Positions 25,621-38,742 of a stretch of 64,000 nucleotides of DNA are shown here, in pieces; position 1 is the stretch's first letter, and the number at the start of each line of letters is the position of its first letter. Origin of the DNA: Syngnathus acus (lineage: Eukaryota > Chordata > Actinopteri > Syngnathiformes > Syngnathidae). The stretch spans positions 4,900,001 through 4,964,000 of the forward strand of contig NC_051100.1 in assembly GCF_901709675.1 (NCBI RefSeq). Direction: 5' to 3'. The notes under the pieces are model-generated. The model was not told the origin of the DNA. It worked only from the letters and a program-made list of their open reading frames with translations, and ran no database searches. Made by a program: the position numbers and the translations under genes.

Positions 25621-28600
25621 ATAACACTCCGAAGAAAGGCCGTGAGGGCGCAAACACGGCCGCCGTTAATTTAATCTCTTCGCTATGAACCAGCCGGAGA
25701 GTCCCTCATTTGCGCCAGACTTTTCGGTACTGTTTGTGCTATTATGAAATGAAATTGGAATCTGGCCTTTCCTAAAGAAGATGGAGTTTTTCGGAAGAAC
25801 TGGGATGTGAGCACAAAGGATAGTGTGTGCCGTCTTAAAACTGCTCTCACTAAAAAGATTCGACACAATGCGCTTTCTCGGGACATACCAGAAAATATCT
25901 GGACATAATCGGTGTCAAGGAAGTATGTTGAAGTCATACATGGTGACCAAGTCGATACTATCTTTTCCGCAACGTACATGCGCAGTTCCAGTGCATTTTC
26001 GATACAATATAAACACTCAAGTATTGAGCAAACCTTTCAAGCATGCAAAGTTTTTGTTGCGTATTTAAAGGTTAGGTGGTTTCTCTATCATCCGTTTAGC
26101 CCACGCGGTTTCTTTCAGAGCTATATTGTGCATATCTGTGCCGACGACTCATTTCCATACACTGCTCCTGCATTCCTCGCCTGGATAGATGTCTAATGGG
26201 CTTTCTGCAGGCTGGCAACTCCCTCCTTGTGTGTATGCGCTCCTCATTACGGCAGCCTAAATAGGGATTAGTGCCGCATTTGGTTTGGGCTTTTGTTAGG
26301 ACGGACCGTGGTCAAGGCCAATATTGAGCTTCTTCTTTCTTCTTTTCCCCAAATACAAAGGAGTCATTAGTGTGCGTGGGCATGCAAGTGTCTTGGGAAA
26401 TAGTCACATAATAGCACCAAATGTTTTTTTTGTAGCAATAGAAGGCATTTTTGTCTCATGAAGTAACACTTTGGACCGAGCCAGTCTTTGATTTATAGCA
26501 GCACATACAAAGCTAATCAAGCCAGACCGAACAAAAATTATCTGACCACGCTTGACACTCCCCCATCCGTCTTTGTACTTTCATCATATTGAGAACGTAA
26601 CGGGTCAACCCGAACCAATACGAAGAGGTTAAAAGGCCGCGTAGCTCCATGTACGGTTGTCGAGGCGGGACCTACTTAGGCTAATAAATCGGTAGCAGAC
26701 CCATGCGTGTGTAAGGGAAGCACTAAATTGAGTGTGAAATGCCGTAGCACCAGCCACGACGTTTGCGTTACAGGTCACGCGAGTGGCCGAAGCCCGCAGC
26801 AAGAACGATGGAGCGGCGTATGTCATTGATTATCGTAAGTGCTGTGGCAGATGCCGGCCTCTTGTTGCTTGACCAATGAGCCGCAAAGCTGCACCGCAGA
26901 CACGCACACGGCTCAAGAAGCTTCATGGCGACTCAGTTGGTGAAATTCCGCAGGCGAACTCTCGTATTGTACACGGCTGGCTCCGTATAGTGAGCTACCT
27001 TAAACAGTGAATCAAGCTTATTGATTAGGCGTCGACTGGTTTTGTGGGTTGACACGTTTATTAAATGCTGCCTTTGCGGATGCGTTTGTTATGCACATGC
27101 TCATAGACTAGTTTGCTTTCCCAAAGTGATTTGTTCTGCAGTCCGTTTATTTTGGGTGTAATTTCACTGTTGACCAATAGATGGCGTCAAACTATTTTAA
27201 TGACACTTGAAATTTGAAGTAAGCAGAATGAAAACAAGTAGTACAGTACTATGGATCAGCCTAGTTTTTGCTAAATCTTTTTTGGTTGTTTTCCCACTGA
27301 GATCCTGTTTTTTATGCCTACAGATTAGCATTGGAATAGCATTTTACTGTAAACCCAGAGGAATAGGTTGTTTTTACAAATTGTCACTTTGAATGCTAAC
27401 TTTAGCCTTGTTCTAGCCTTGCTCACTGAAGATGGTGATGTGCCTTTCTAGTCGCTTGAGTGACCCTGACGTGCGAATTAGCTTTATGGAGAAGATGTTT
27501 GCAAGAAGTCATCTGGCGAAGCCGTCTTGACAAGACGACTGTGATATGGTACGCTGGTGTGTAATGGCTGTGTTCTCATGTGGAGCACACAGATTATGTG
27601 ATTATATACAGCAAGTGAACGTGACTGATTAATGTGGATGTTTAGAGTCGACGTAATCAGGCTCCGATGAATGTGAGCACCATTTCGATGTGTACTTGTG
27701 TGTACGTGCAGCGCAGTGGAGAAGATGATGAGCGCGTTAATTAGCGTTTCTCTGCAGCTGTCTGTGTTGCTTGCAAGAAAAGTTAAATGCAGAAAATAGA
27801 ATGTTTTAAAAGTATACCGTCTCGGTGTAACGTACATACTTGACGTACATCGTGTCAAAGTGTAACCAGTATTAATTTTTTTTGTTAAAGCCTCTGTAAA
27901 AAAAAACCGATGTCTCCTTTAATGATATTTTATTTTTGCACCATAATGTAAATCGAAGTAAAATGATCCCAGTACGATTTATTGTAGATAATGTGGCTGC
28001 CATAGTAAATTGCTTTTCCCTGAAAAAGCTACACTAAAGAGCCCATCTCCATTTGAAATGTTTTGATTTTGCAGATTGTGCTCTTGTTTCACATGATTAC
28101 CAATTATTGTCAAACTGATTACTGCTTACTTAGAGCTTTATTAGTGTGCTATTTATCATTGGGGATGTGGTCGTATGTCTTCCATCTGTCTCTATCACAA
28201 TATTTGAGCCGCCGCCCGTTACAATTACACTCACCCAAATAGGCTAAAGGCCGTATTAGCAATCATTTGCTGCCTTGTCACGATTGTTTGCTTTACCAGA
28301 GGGTTTTTTGCCATCGTTGTTACAGTAACTCCTCATCCTTCTGATCCCATGCTAATCCCTCTTCAACGCCTCTGTAATCCCCTACGCTTGCCCCTTGACA
28401 TTTTCACATTTTGGCTTTTACTTGTCACACATTTCCCACAAAGTTCATGACCCATCAAGCTGATGCTTTGGAATAGCCTTGGGGGTTTGAGGTTACTGAT
28501 ATGACTAGTAGAATTTGCCAGACGTCAACGCGTCATCTATGCCCAGTTGTAAATTCATTTTGTAAATTCATCTTGAATTAGTGTGGGAACGTAACGTAAG

Positions 28601-31600
28601 CGTACGCAGCAGAGGGAATGTTAGCATGTGGCTAAGTTAGCTTAGTTTCATCAGGTGAATGCTAACCGTTGCTTTGCTGCGTCATTCTTTTCAGGACAAA
28701 AACAAACAAGCAGCAATAGTTAGAAAGCAGTTGGTTCACCTACAGTACAAGTCCATACTAGTTCGGACAAGCTAACGATAGAGCGTAACATATTTGCTAG
28801 TCCGTCAGAAGTGTCCGGAGATTAGCCCAAAGCTAACCATCAATGTCAATGCATCAAAGTGAGATGAATGTTTTGTATCGCAACAATGTGGCTGGCGCTT
28901 TACCATTTGCCAGTGGCCCCACTTTTATTTCCATATGCCAAGTTATGCTAACAGGCACTCAGCTGCCACATTGTTCCCTTGAGGGATATGAGAGGTGCTC
29001 ATTTTAATGTAACTTGGCAAGGAACTCTATCAAATGACCACGCTGCACCAAAACCTTTCATCAATGTTGAACGCCCCACTCGATGGCACACAATGCATCA
29101 CAAAAGTAAACTAATTACATACATACATTCTCTGTTCAGTAGTTCATGAAAGTTTTGCTGGCTCGCGGCCGCCGGAAAATGATGACCGGGAGAAAGTACG
29201 CTTGATGGATGTGCAATAAGTGGGCGCCTTCCTTCCGTCAGCCAGTTGCGGTGCTCGGGAGCCTATTAGAGTTTCCCGCACCTGCCACTAGTGTTTTGAA
29301 GCATTTGTTTTGACCCAGCAAATTAAATGTCTGCTCTTATCAGGGCCTCTGGGGCAGAGAGATGTGGAAAAGATGTCTCTGTCTGTCCTTGTCTGGTCAC
29401 CATTCTCAGGGAGAAGGAAAAGCCCCAGCTGTCAAACCTGAGAGCGCTTTAGCGACACATACATGAACACGTCTGCTTGTCAGAGCTCAAACAGACATTT
29501 GCTAGTTACAGAGACACTTTTCTCTCGCTTGTGCCAGTGTGAGCCTTTCAAAGGTTAAGGATATTTTCAGGTGTTTTTTCAGCTGACAACTCAATCCGGC
29601 AATTCATCAGAGGAGTGACTCCATCTGAATAGTTTTAACCCGTTCTCGGGGAGCAGTGGGCGGCAACTGTGCAACGCCATGTGCCGGTGCACTTAGGTCA
29701 CACAGATTCCTAAAACTCAAAATATCCTATGTCAGGCGGACTCCGAGCAAAAACCCCCTGAAGCATTGTTTACATGTGTGCAGTCTCTTCCCAACTATGG
29801 TCCTTGGAAAAAACAGACATTGTAGACCAAATTTCAGAAACCCGTGTATCCTGAGCTACTCAAGTTCCCTCAGGGCGCATTCAAGAAATTTGAACTCCTC
29901 GCTAATACAGCGGCATAAGATCGACTTCTGTGATTCAGATCAAGCCTTGAGCACTGCGCCGTTGCAAGTAACACAAATAAACTCAGTGTTATTTTTGGAT
30001 TCACTTCTGCTTTCGTGTTTCCCCACAGAGGGAAGATCTTTCCTGGATTGATTGAAGACTCTAAATTGCTGATAGAAGTGCTGTAACTAGTCCAGAGTGT
30101 ACTCCACCTCTCACTGGAAATTGTCCGGAAAAAAAGCCCAGTTGCCAATTTCCCTGATGCGGACAAGCTAGAATACGGACGAACAGATGTCTTGTTTTTC
30201 CTTCGTTGTCGTGGCTATAATGCATATTGATGCGTTTGGGCAGCGCCAAATGAAGGCGTATGGCCTTCGTTATAGAGCACATGAGCTCGCATAATGTCCT
30301 CGCTCTTATATCTGCAACCTCCTCTTGTCTTCCACCACCTTCTATTTGCCAGCATGTGGCTAACATCTATATGGAGGTTCAAATGGTGTGAAGGGTCACT
30401 CAAGGGTCCGTGACTCATCCTACATTATCACCAAGTCTGAAGTATTCTGGCTCGGTCTTTTGGCTCCCATGTTCGACTCATTTTTTCCAGCCTTCCCCTC
30501 ATCATCCCGTCATTTTTTTTCACCCACCGGCCATCTGTAGGATGAGTAGCTCTCTCCCGCTTCTTTCCATTTCCACTATCCGTCATCTTTTTCTTATTTA
30601 TTTTCGCCACGCTCTCTCAGCCCCCGACCTGCGTGCGAGCCCCCTGAGCGTCAACCTCTAACTAGGCCTTTGGTCTGCTGTTCCTACACTCTCTCTTGCA
30701 CTTTGTTTCTTAATGGGCCTCCCAGGATCGATTTAATAAAATACGCAGCTCTGTTATTACCCCGCAGGGACGGACATTTGACAGATTTCCTTTCCCATCG
30801 AGCAAACACAATGGGTGAGATTGAAGAAAGATAGTCACTGACAGTTAACAAACAGACCCCGAGGACTAAAGTGGCCAAGTCGTAGCACATTAAAAAGCTG
30901 CTCTTTTCTGTGATGCTGAATTAAGATAATCGGTGTGAAGATGAAGAGCATGGACAGTTAGAAGTGGCTGGAACTTTACCTATTTGGATTCATGAAGTTT
31001 AGCAGAACATCTGAACTGAGCCCACTCAAGGAAATCCTGGAGTTCTGAAAGATACCTCAGGTCTGGGTTGGTCCAATTTCAAACATCTCACCAATATAAT
31101 CCTGTCTTGGTTCCATAAGGTCAGAATGACTTCTGCTGTGGTAGCCTCTTGTGCTCTGAGCACTCTTGAGTAAAATGTTCCATACCCAACAGAAAATACG
31201 GCCTCCGGACAGGTCAAGGCCACGGTCCTAAAATCAAATCCCAGTATTTGTCATTTCTGTCTTACGTGGGGATTTGTGTGATGTACCGCGCCTAGGCGAA
31301 GGTGCTTCATACTCATCGAGTCTTCTGTGAGGTCGCTTTATTGTTTGTTTGTTATCGAGATTTATCATGGCAGATGCTGAAGGAATGGTGCTAGTGAGCA
31401 ACTTTGTCTTTTCACTGCCCTTGTTTTTTTTGCCACCTTTTACAGATGGCACACCATATCTAGATGCCTGAAAAAGGTCTCTGATCATGTTACACGTGAT
31501 GTGTCATCTATTTGCAGGCAGGCTTAATATAGTAAAAGCACTAACGGCGTTCGGATGATTGATTTCGTTTTTGAGCTTCAACTCTTGGTTGGTGTTGGCA

Positions 31601-33686
31601 CTTCCTGCAGCATGCATGGTCCAGCGATTACATGAAAATTAATTTGAACACAATTAGGTAGATTTAATATATTGACGGTTCGGTGTATTTTTGCACCTAC
31701 ATTTCCCCAAATGTGGTCCAATGTAAAATCTCGTTAAAATAGCTTTCACTCGTGATCTTTCAGCACGGGTGCCCTTATAGAATTAAATAAAAAAATCTGC
31801 TCCTCTCTGAAAGGCAGCTTTAATATCCTCTCATAATGATTCTTTCCCAACACGTTCGGTGAAGGAAAATTGCATGAACAGATTGGTGAGCTGTTGAGAG
31901 GGCGTTGGGGCATTGACAGGTGTCATCTGGTGCTTAATGCTGCCGACACGGTCGCTGTCTTGCATGTGCGGTTGATCACCCTGCTGATCAAGACCCAGCG
32001 CATTGTCATCCACTTGGTTAGGGGTGAACAAGTTCAGCAACGCTGCTATTAAATTTTGCCCTAATGTATTACACTGTAATTTCAAATGGACGCTCTTGTG
32101 CCAGACAGCAAGAGTTATGCTCGGTGCACTCAATTCTATTGGGCAGTTGGGTGATTGGATGCATTGCGTAACCGGCTGCCTTCCTGGAATTCTTTTTTTT
32201 TTCCTTTCTGTGGCGACTGTACAAAAACACTCTTGGGGAAGAAGCCATGCGAATTGCCTTATTGTCTGTGTATTTCGCTTTGTGGATGACGTGGGAATAC
32301 GTTTTACATACCCACAAAAAGTACCCAGAGGCAATTAAGGAAAAGGATGTCACAGAATCCACTCTAGAGTAATCCATATGCTGGGGCAGTATATTTCTGT
32401 GACAAATAAAGATAGTGAAACCTTGATACCCTGCTAACAGAAGAAACAAGGCTTCCAACGACTAACTCTCAACCTTTACACTTGGTCTTACGACCTTCAA
32501 TTTGTATTATCTTATCAGCATCTGTTGTCCATTCATTCAACTGCCAAGAATTGCCAATAGATACTTGCTAGGCCTTGTGCTTGACTAGCAACCAGTCGGG
32601 GTCTTTGGTAGGCTTCAAGTCACCGTTGACGATTTATTGACAGTCTCGATTTATTCCCAATTCATGTGTCTTGGTTAAAATTCCCTAACCATTGATCATG
32701 TCCTTTATCTGACTACATGAATACATGTATGTTTTCAATCTTGCAAAACTGTGTCTGGCGGCAATCCATTCCGATAATGACTAAGTGGTCGAGGAGCCGC
32801 CACCTTTGTCAAGCATGGCGCACGTGCGAGGCCTGAATGCAAATGGCTTTAAATTCACTTGTCAGCCATAGGGCAGGCTGTCACCGGCCTGCTTCAACAA
32901 TTCAATTGATGCCTTTAAGTGTCTTGTTTTGTACTTTTCTTTCAATCAAATGCTTTTTGTAATTGCCAACGCAGATGAATTAAGTGTCTCCATCCAGTGG
33001 CTGATGAACGTGCTATAAGGGATCATTCCCGCACGGCATGGTAAATTATTCAAGGTTATTATCCATAAGTACCTCTGAAGAGTGTCCCCATTGTCCCATC
33101 TCCATGCATACATATAATGCAAGCGTACAGTTGTTTGGTTGAAATCCTCGAATTAGAGATGATGAAAATCCGAAAGCATCCACTTGTTTGCCAGGACGAG
33201 CTAACGAATGATGATTGTAAAGCTATCGTCAACTGTAGAGTGAGAAGAATAACAACAACAACACGGATGCAAATGTTGCCACGGGCTGAGATGCAGGCGG
33301 GGAGGAGATTTAACACAATGTTTTTAAGCTCAGGGAGCTCGCGAGGAAAGGGCAGGCAACCAGCAGCAGATGGCGGCTCGGGTCGTCACATGGCTGCACG
33401 GCAGCGCAGTAAAAAGGACAGGCCACCTGTGTCTCGTATCAGGAAGGAAAACAATTGTACTGTATACGACACTCGTAAACCCGGCGCGTCGCACAGCTGC
33501 GTTGTGCTGCAGCCCAAATAGACTCCCCTTTTTTTATAGTAAACATTCCAGACACACATGGGAATTAAGCTAAGCGCCAAATCTTTCCCCAAGGTTCTTC
33601 GAGTACATTAAATGTTCTAGCTAGGTCTGTGAATAAGTAAGCTGCTCCAAAATCAAATCGATACAAAAACACATCCCTTCTGTGGT

Positions 33687-33700
33687 CACCAGATGGCCAC
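33687..33700 (+). promoter_or_regulatory. CTCF-core-like motif
   Basis: This is identical over 14 bases to the motif at 3964-3977 and in the same orientation. Flanks outside the core (ggtcaccagatggccacaaa here, attcaccagatggccacacc there) are not otherwise alike. Confidence 0.3.
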
Positions 33701-34478
33701 AAAACTATCATTTGACTTGTCAACATCTCAAACTCGCAACAAACAAGTATCTTTGCTAACTTGGACACCGGACATGAGAGAGGCGCTAGCTTAGCTTTGC
33801 TAGGATGCGGCAAGTGGCATCAAAGATGGATTTCAAATGAGATCAAGCAGTAAAAACTTCCTTTCATCTGCCGTTGGACAGGGTATCTGCGGGGAATCTC
33901 GATAGTTAAAGTAAGTCATATGGCATTAAAAAGGTTTTTGTGATTTGGTACGCCGCATTAACACGTTGAATAGCGAATGCAAATCTGCGGTGTCTCTTGA
34001 CACGATAAACTATTGTACTATTGCAAAAACATTTGTCTTTTTCCACATTCCGGTTTATGAGCCAATTATATTTTGGTATTGTTTAGTGATAAAAATCAAA
34101 CAATAAGCAATATCACAAGGGAGGGAATTGATGTGGTACTCAAAGTAGTAGTAGTTCAATGTAGTTTAATTCAGCAGCCATCAGCAAGCGCAGTATTTGA
34201 TTTATCGATGTGGTGACAGTTAAAAATGACTTTGGCAATTAGGCTAACGATTTTCAGTCTGCCGTTTTGGCATTTCTCATTTCATATCATTTCTTTTTCT
34301 CTGTCCATCCCGGTCCTATGATGAACTGATATTGTCAGCAAAAACAATCCTGCATTAATCTCTAAATCATCAGCTTCCATGGTAACCTCATCACAAACTT
34401 TTGAAGATGTTAGTTTTCCTCACTCGCAGATGATACTTTGACTTCAGAGAGGCCGAAATCAGAGCAATCGAAATATTC

Positions 34479-34499
34479 TAAATAAATAAATAAATAAAG
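34479..34499. repeat. (aaat)n microsatellite
   Basis: Four to five aaat units lie within an A/T-rich stretch. Confidence 0.85.
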
Positions 34500-35534
34500 C
34501 TTGTAAACTTTTCGCTGAATGCCTGTGGCAGCTATAGCGCGTCGGGTCGCCGACCTTCAACCAATCAAACTGTCCGAAACGTGAAGGCTATCATAAACTC
34601 CATTTGCAACATGTCTTCTTGTGGAAACGGCCTCCTTTATCTCCATCTCAAGTAAAAATATCCCGGGGGTTTCATATAAATCTAATTGCTGTAGGAGGTA
34701 GCGAGGGCACGGAAGAATGGATGGGCCAAGATTCTAATCAAAGCAGAAACCTCGCGGCCGGGCGCTCGGCGAGCAGCCTCGCGGGGCTCGGAATTTCGCT
34801 GCGTCCCATTGTGACAACGCAAATTGATGTTATCAACGTAGTAATAGAGAGACTTTTGTCAACTCCCTCCACACATTATGGAGGATGACAGCTTATTTAG
34901 GGGCCACATAAACTAAATCATATTCGCCAGACGGGCCAGCCTTGGACTCACCCAGACAAAAGTTCGGCAACCGGAAACATTTGGTGGAATCGCGGTTAGT
35001 TTTGAATTAAATCCTGAATATCTTGCCGCTTGCCATCTAACTTGTTGGAAGAATCGCATAATTCTGATTCTGGCCTCTTTTCACTGGCTCTGTTCTTTCT
35101 TCGAAATTATTTTATTTGCCTCTGAGTCGGCCATTTTGTTTTTCCTCTCGTCATCTCTCTGTCCCCTCTATGAAGGGTCAGAGAGTTGAAGTGGGCGTGC
35201 TATGCGCTCTGAGATGAAGACTGGGAAGCAGGACTTACCTCAAAGTAACAGAAAACAAATTTGCAAATGTTGGGATAATGACCAAACATGAACTCTGATC
35301 AAAACAAAGTCAGCACATGGAGATGCTGTAAAAAGGCGCTGGTTGCCGAGGTAACATTTGTTCAAAGGATTCCAGTATGCCCATCGCTCATTAAAATAAG
35401 CACGACCTATGTTTTAGGTGGCGTGCAAACACACAGTGGGGCTTTTACATTTTTTGTTATTTTTTATTGAGCTTGTAGGTCTGTGTGGTGGAAGAAACAC
35501 TTTCATTTCATGCATGAGGGAGCTCCTGTTTCGT

Positions 35535-35536
<2 letters not shown>

Positions 35537-35565
<29 letters not shown>
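35537..35565. repeat. (ctg)n trinucleotide repeat
   Basis: Nine to ten uninterrupted ctg units follow gttgtt on the plus strand, which is the sense strand of the grid1 intron. The pre-mRNA would carry CUG repeats. The length is modest. Confidence 0.95.
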
Positions 35566-35977
35566 ACACACTACTCATTTCCCAAAAGAGGAAATTAATA
35601 AGTGCTCGGGTGAACTGAGCAAACAGAGTGCATGGCTGATAGTTAGGAAATTGGATTCTTTTTCAAAAGAATGCTTTGTAAATAATTAAAAAATAATAAG
35701 TCAGCTACAGGCAAATTCTTTCCATGAATGTTTGTGTGATGCGAACAAAACGGAGCCTTTTTTCTTTTTGTAGATATCTTAATCACGTCAATGTGAGTTA
35801 CAAATGCTTCGAAGAGAACGACTCGGCTTCTTCTCTTGCTTGGAAGCAATAATTAAGGCACCCGCTCTCTTACGATGACCTTTTGATGTGACATAACCCA
35901 ATAATAACAGGCCGCACTGTGCATTTGTTAGAGATCTAGTGGTCGATAAAGCAAATCAGAGTTTGCAAACGGGCCTT

Positions 35978-35980
<3 letters not shown>

Positions 35981-36037
<57 letters not shown>
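35981..36037. repeat. (ca)28 microsatellite
   Basis: A perfect 57-base CA run ends in cgcatgcacgcatg. Confidence 0.98.
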
Positions 36038-36040
<3 letters not shown>

Positions 36041-36974
36041 TGCACGCATGTCTACCGATAAGGAATTGCACCAGTACACACAGCTGCTGCGCCACATGTC
36101 GCTAAGTCATTTGGAAGCAACACAATGCAGCTTTTGCGCGTTCATCCAGTCAAATGTCGACTCGACTTTCTCAGGTACAAATTCAACACGTTGAATCGGC
36201 ACACAATTATGTTTGAAAAATATTTTGCATGACGATTCATTGTGGAATGTCATTTTCTAAGTGTCTGTACGTGACCTCCTCCTCGCTGTTCTTTTATTGA
36301 TTGATTTAAGCCCTTCCAATTCTGCCTAGCAACAAGGAAATTAATAAACAAAAGATATTAGGAGGCTAAATATGACACAATGGCATTCCTGGCGTTAACT
36401 ACTGTACAGTAAATGCAGGCAGATGATGCAACTCTTGCTACCGCAACGACTGTGCTGCCTTAATTAACACGATAACGGAGAATGTGTCTTTTGATGGCCT
36501 TTAACCGCTGTTTTTAACGCGCACCGGTGACGTATTATTCGGAGGTTTGCTTATTGTCTCGTCAGACACGCGGCAATTTGGATCCCCTCCTTGTCAGGAT
36601 AATGCACTTGTTTGTTTTGCGAGCGGGCCGCGTCGGCGTCGAGGGTGTGATCACGACTTCTACTGTCAGCCAAATTTTAAACGCCTCTTGAAAGCGCAGC
36701 TTGTTGGCCACTAAAACAAGGTTAATACCTGCAAAAGAAACACGAGAACCATCTGCTCGACAACAACTTGTTAACTCCCCCAGACTGCAAGATTTTGCAC
36801 CACTAATTGCCTACCAAGCAATACTTGCCAAACTCATTAAGACGTTCATTTATAAATGAAACAAATTAAGTGGAATAACATGGTACTTCCTACATATCAG
36901 ATAAAATAAATTGGATGAGCTAAGCAGATATCTATTTTTTTTTTTTTACAAGTTGCAATACGTAGCAGATGAGA

Positions 36975-37170
36975 GTATTTAGAAATAATAAATAAAAAAA
37001 TCACCGAAATAAATAGCAATTTCTTGCCCGTAATTTTGTGGCACCAGTTTGTCGTTTCGGTTTAATGACGTATTTTAAAAAAGGAAAAATAAATCACAGA
37101 CAAAAAAAAAAAGGCCATTTTTTGCCCATAATTTTGTGGGACCAGTTTGTCATTCCGGTTCCGATTTTCT
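36975..37170 (+). repeat. tandem duplication, period 98 bases
   Basis: The block gcaatttcttgcccgtaatt-ttgtggcaccagtttgtcg at 37016 recurs at 37114 as gccattttttgcccataatt-ttgtgggaccagtttgtca, more than 80 percent identical. The A-rich lead (aaataaa..atcac) is also repeated. Two units only; no coding. Confidence 0.85.
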
Positions 37171-37444
37171 TCAGCATGTTTATGCTATTTGTAAATGCCG
37201 ACCGACTCGACGTGTGTTGGCTTCACCTAAATTGCTCCTCTTTGTTGTCAGGAGCAGAAGTGTCCCGTACCTTCGACCCAAAGCATATTTCTATATTCAA
37301 ATAATAACTAAATGGAAGTATCCACATCCATTCATCGACTTCCGTGGCAGGGTTAATGATGAGGTTGGCGCGCATGTGTTAGCGTGACGTGTGTTCATTA
37401 AGGTCCAACTCGGGCGACTTCAGTCTCGCATTTTCCTCTGTGAC

Positions 37445-37461
37445 AAAAAAAAAAAAAAAAA
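37445..37461. repeat. A17 homopolymer
   Basis: Seventeen A residues after tgac; no retroposon body recognised upstream. Confidence 0.95.
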
Positions 37462-38713
37462 CGCAACAATTTGCACTGCAAATCATGTTAAAAGTCAATT
37501 GTGAGGCAAAAATAATGAAGTCAATTTGATGGCTCTCAATGACTGCAGAAATCAAATTGATCAATTTGTTGTTTTTTCAGTATACGGGCAAGTACGAATT
37601 TACAATTGTGAAATTTAAATTTTATTCAAATCTGTTTGAATGTTTAAAGCATATAGTAAGAGGCAAAACTACCCAATGTATAAAAAGTGTTTTTCTAAGG
37701 TCTCGCTCTGTGGATTTACTTCCGTCGCACGTAGGCTGAAACATATCCGCCATGGTATAAGTCTGTTTACGGGGGGGGGGGGTTAGGGTTATGTGCAGAT
37801 TCTTTTATCTGAAGGAGTTACGTGACTTCCTTTTAGGGCTGCCTGCCGGCGACGCCAGCACTTTATCTGCCAGTGTGTCAGTGTGTCGTTGAGCGTGTCA
37901 TGTGTGTTATTCACACTGTGGGAACAGGTGGCTGTCAGATTACGGCCCGACGTGAGTCCCAGTCAATCCTCCGTGGTCAAGAAAAACTGACTTGCCGGGA
38001 GGCCGAGCGTCACAATACTTGCTCGGCGGCAAATTGACAAAGTAGACATTTCATTAGGTACACCAGTTTTACAGTTGAGTTCCTCGACCTTGCGTGAAGC
38101 AAACAAGCTGATTGCCAAGTTAGACTTATTAGACTGAGTCAAGCTGATGGAAAGATGAATAAAAGTGAGGTCGAAGAGCGACAGAGACAAGTTAACGAGA
38201 AAACGTCGCCGGATATTCACGTTGAAAGCTTTGATTCAGCTCGTGTAAAGGATGACACATTGGCTATCAAATGATTCTTTTTATGTCCGGGTGAGACTTT
38301 AGGCCTACGCTGCGCTCGGGGGCGAGGAACTTGAAAGACTTGAGTCAGTGCGGATCATGAAGGATGTGAAATTGATATGCTACGAGGGAAATCCGCCAGC
38401 TCTTTGTGACGCACTCTGCTAGTCATGGATTGGCGTTTTGTGGTGTCAGCGTGGCACGGTTCGACGTTTTTCTGTGAACTGTCGAGATTTCTGATTTTCA
38501 AAGTCGGCACTGCTTGGTCATCTGTGATTGTGTGTGTGTGATGCGAGATTCTTTTGCATTGTCATTCCAACGGCAAGTGAAGAGATTTGACATTCCCAAC
38601 GTTTGCCTGTCGTCGCAGTGTCTTATGTAGAAACCCATTCAGCGACAGCTGTAGGCAGAGATTAGAGGACGACCTCCTCTAGCTCCCGAGCCTCTCGGCG
38701 GGGGGGAGTCTAG

Positions 38714-38742
38714 GTGTGTGTTTGTGTGTGTGTGTGTGTGTG
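38714..38742. repeat. (gt)n microsatellite
   Basis: Fourteen gt units, interrupted once by ttt. Confidence 0.95.

Noticed and set aside
29656-30051. A 131-codon plus-strand open frame.
   Set aside because: Low-information composition, no domain, no splice or promoter context; treated as chance.
36046-36058. Imperfect gcatgcacgcatg palindrome after the CA repeat.
   Set aside because: It is a decayed edge of the CA microsatellite, not a separate site.
37783-37790. A ttagggtt block next to G12 and the gggtta blocks at 25140-25430, considered as interstitial telomere.
   Set aside because: No run of three or more exact ttaggg units exists; the blocks are too irregular.
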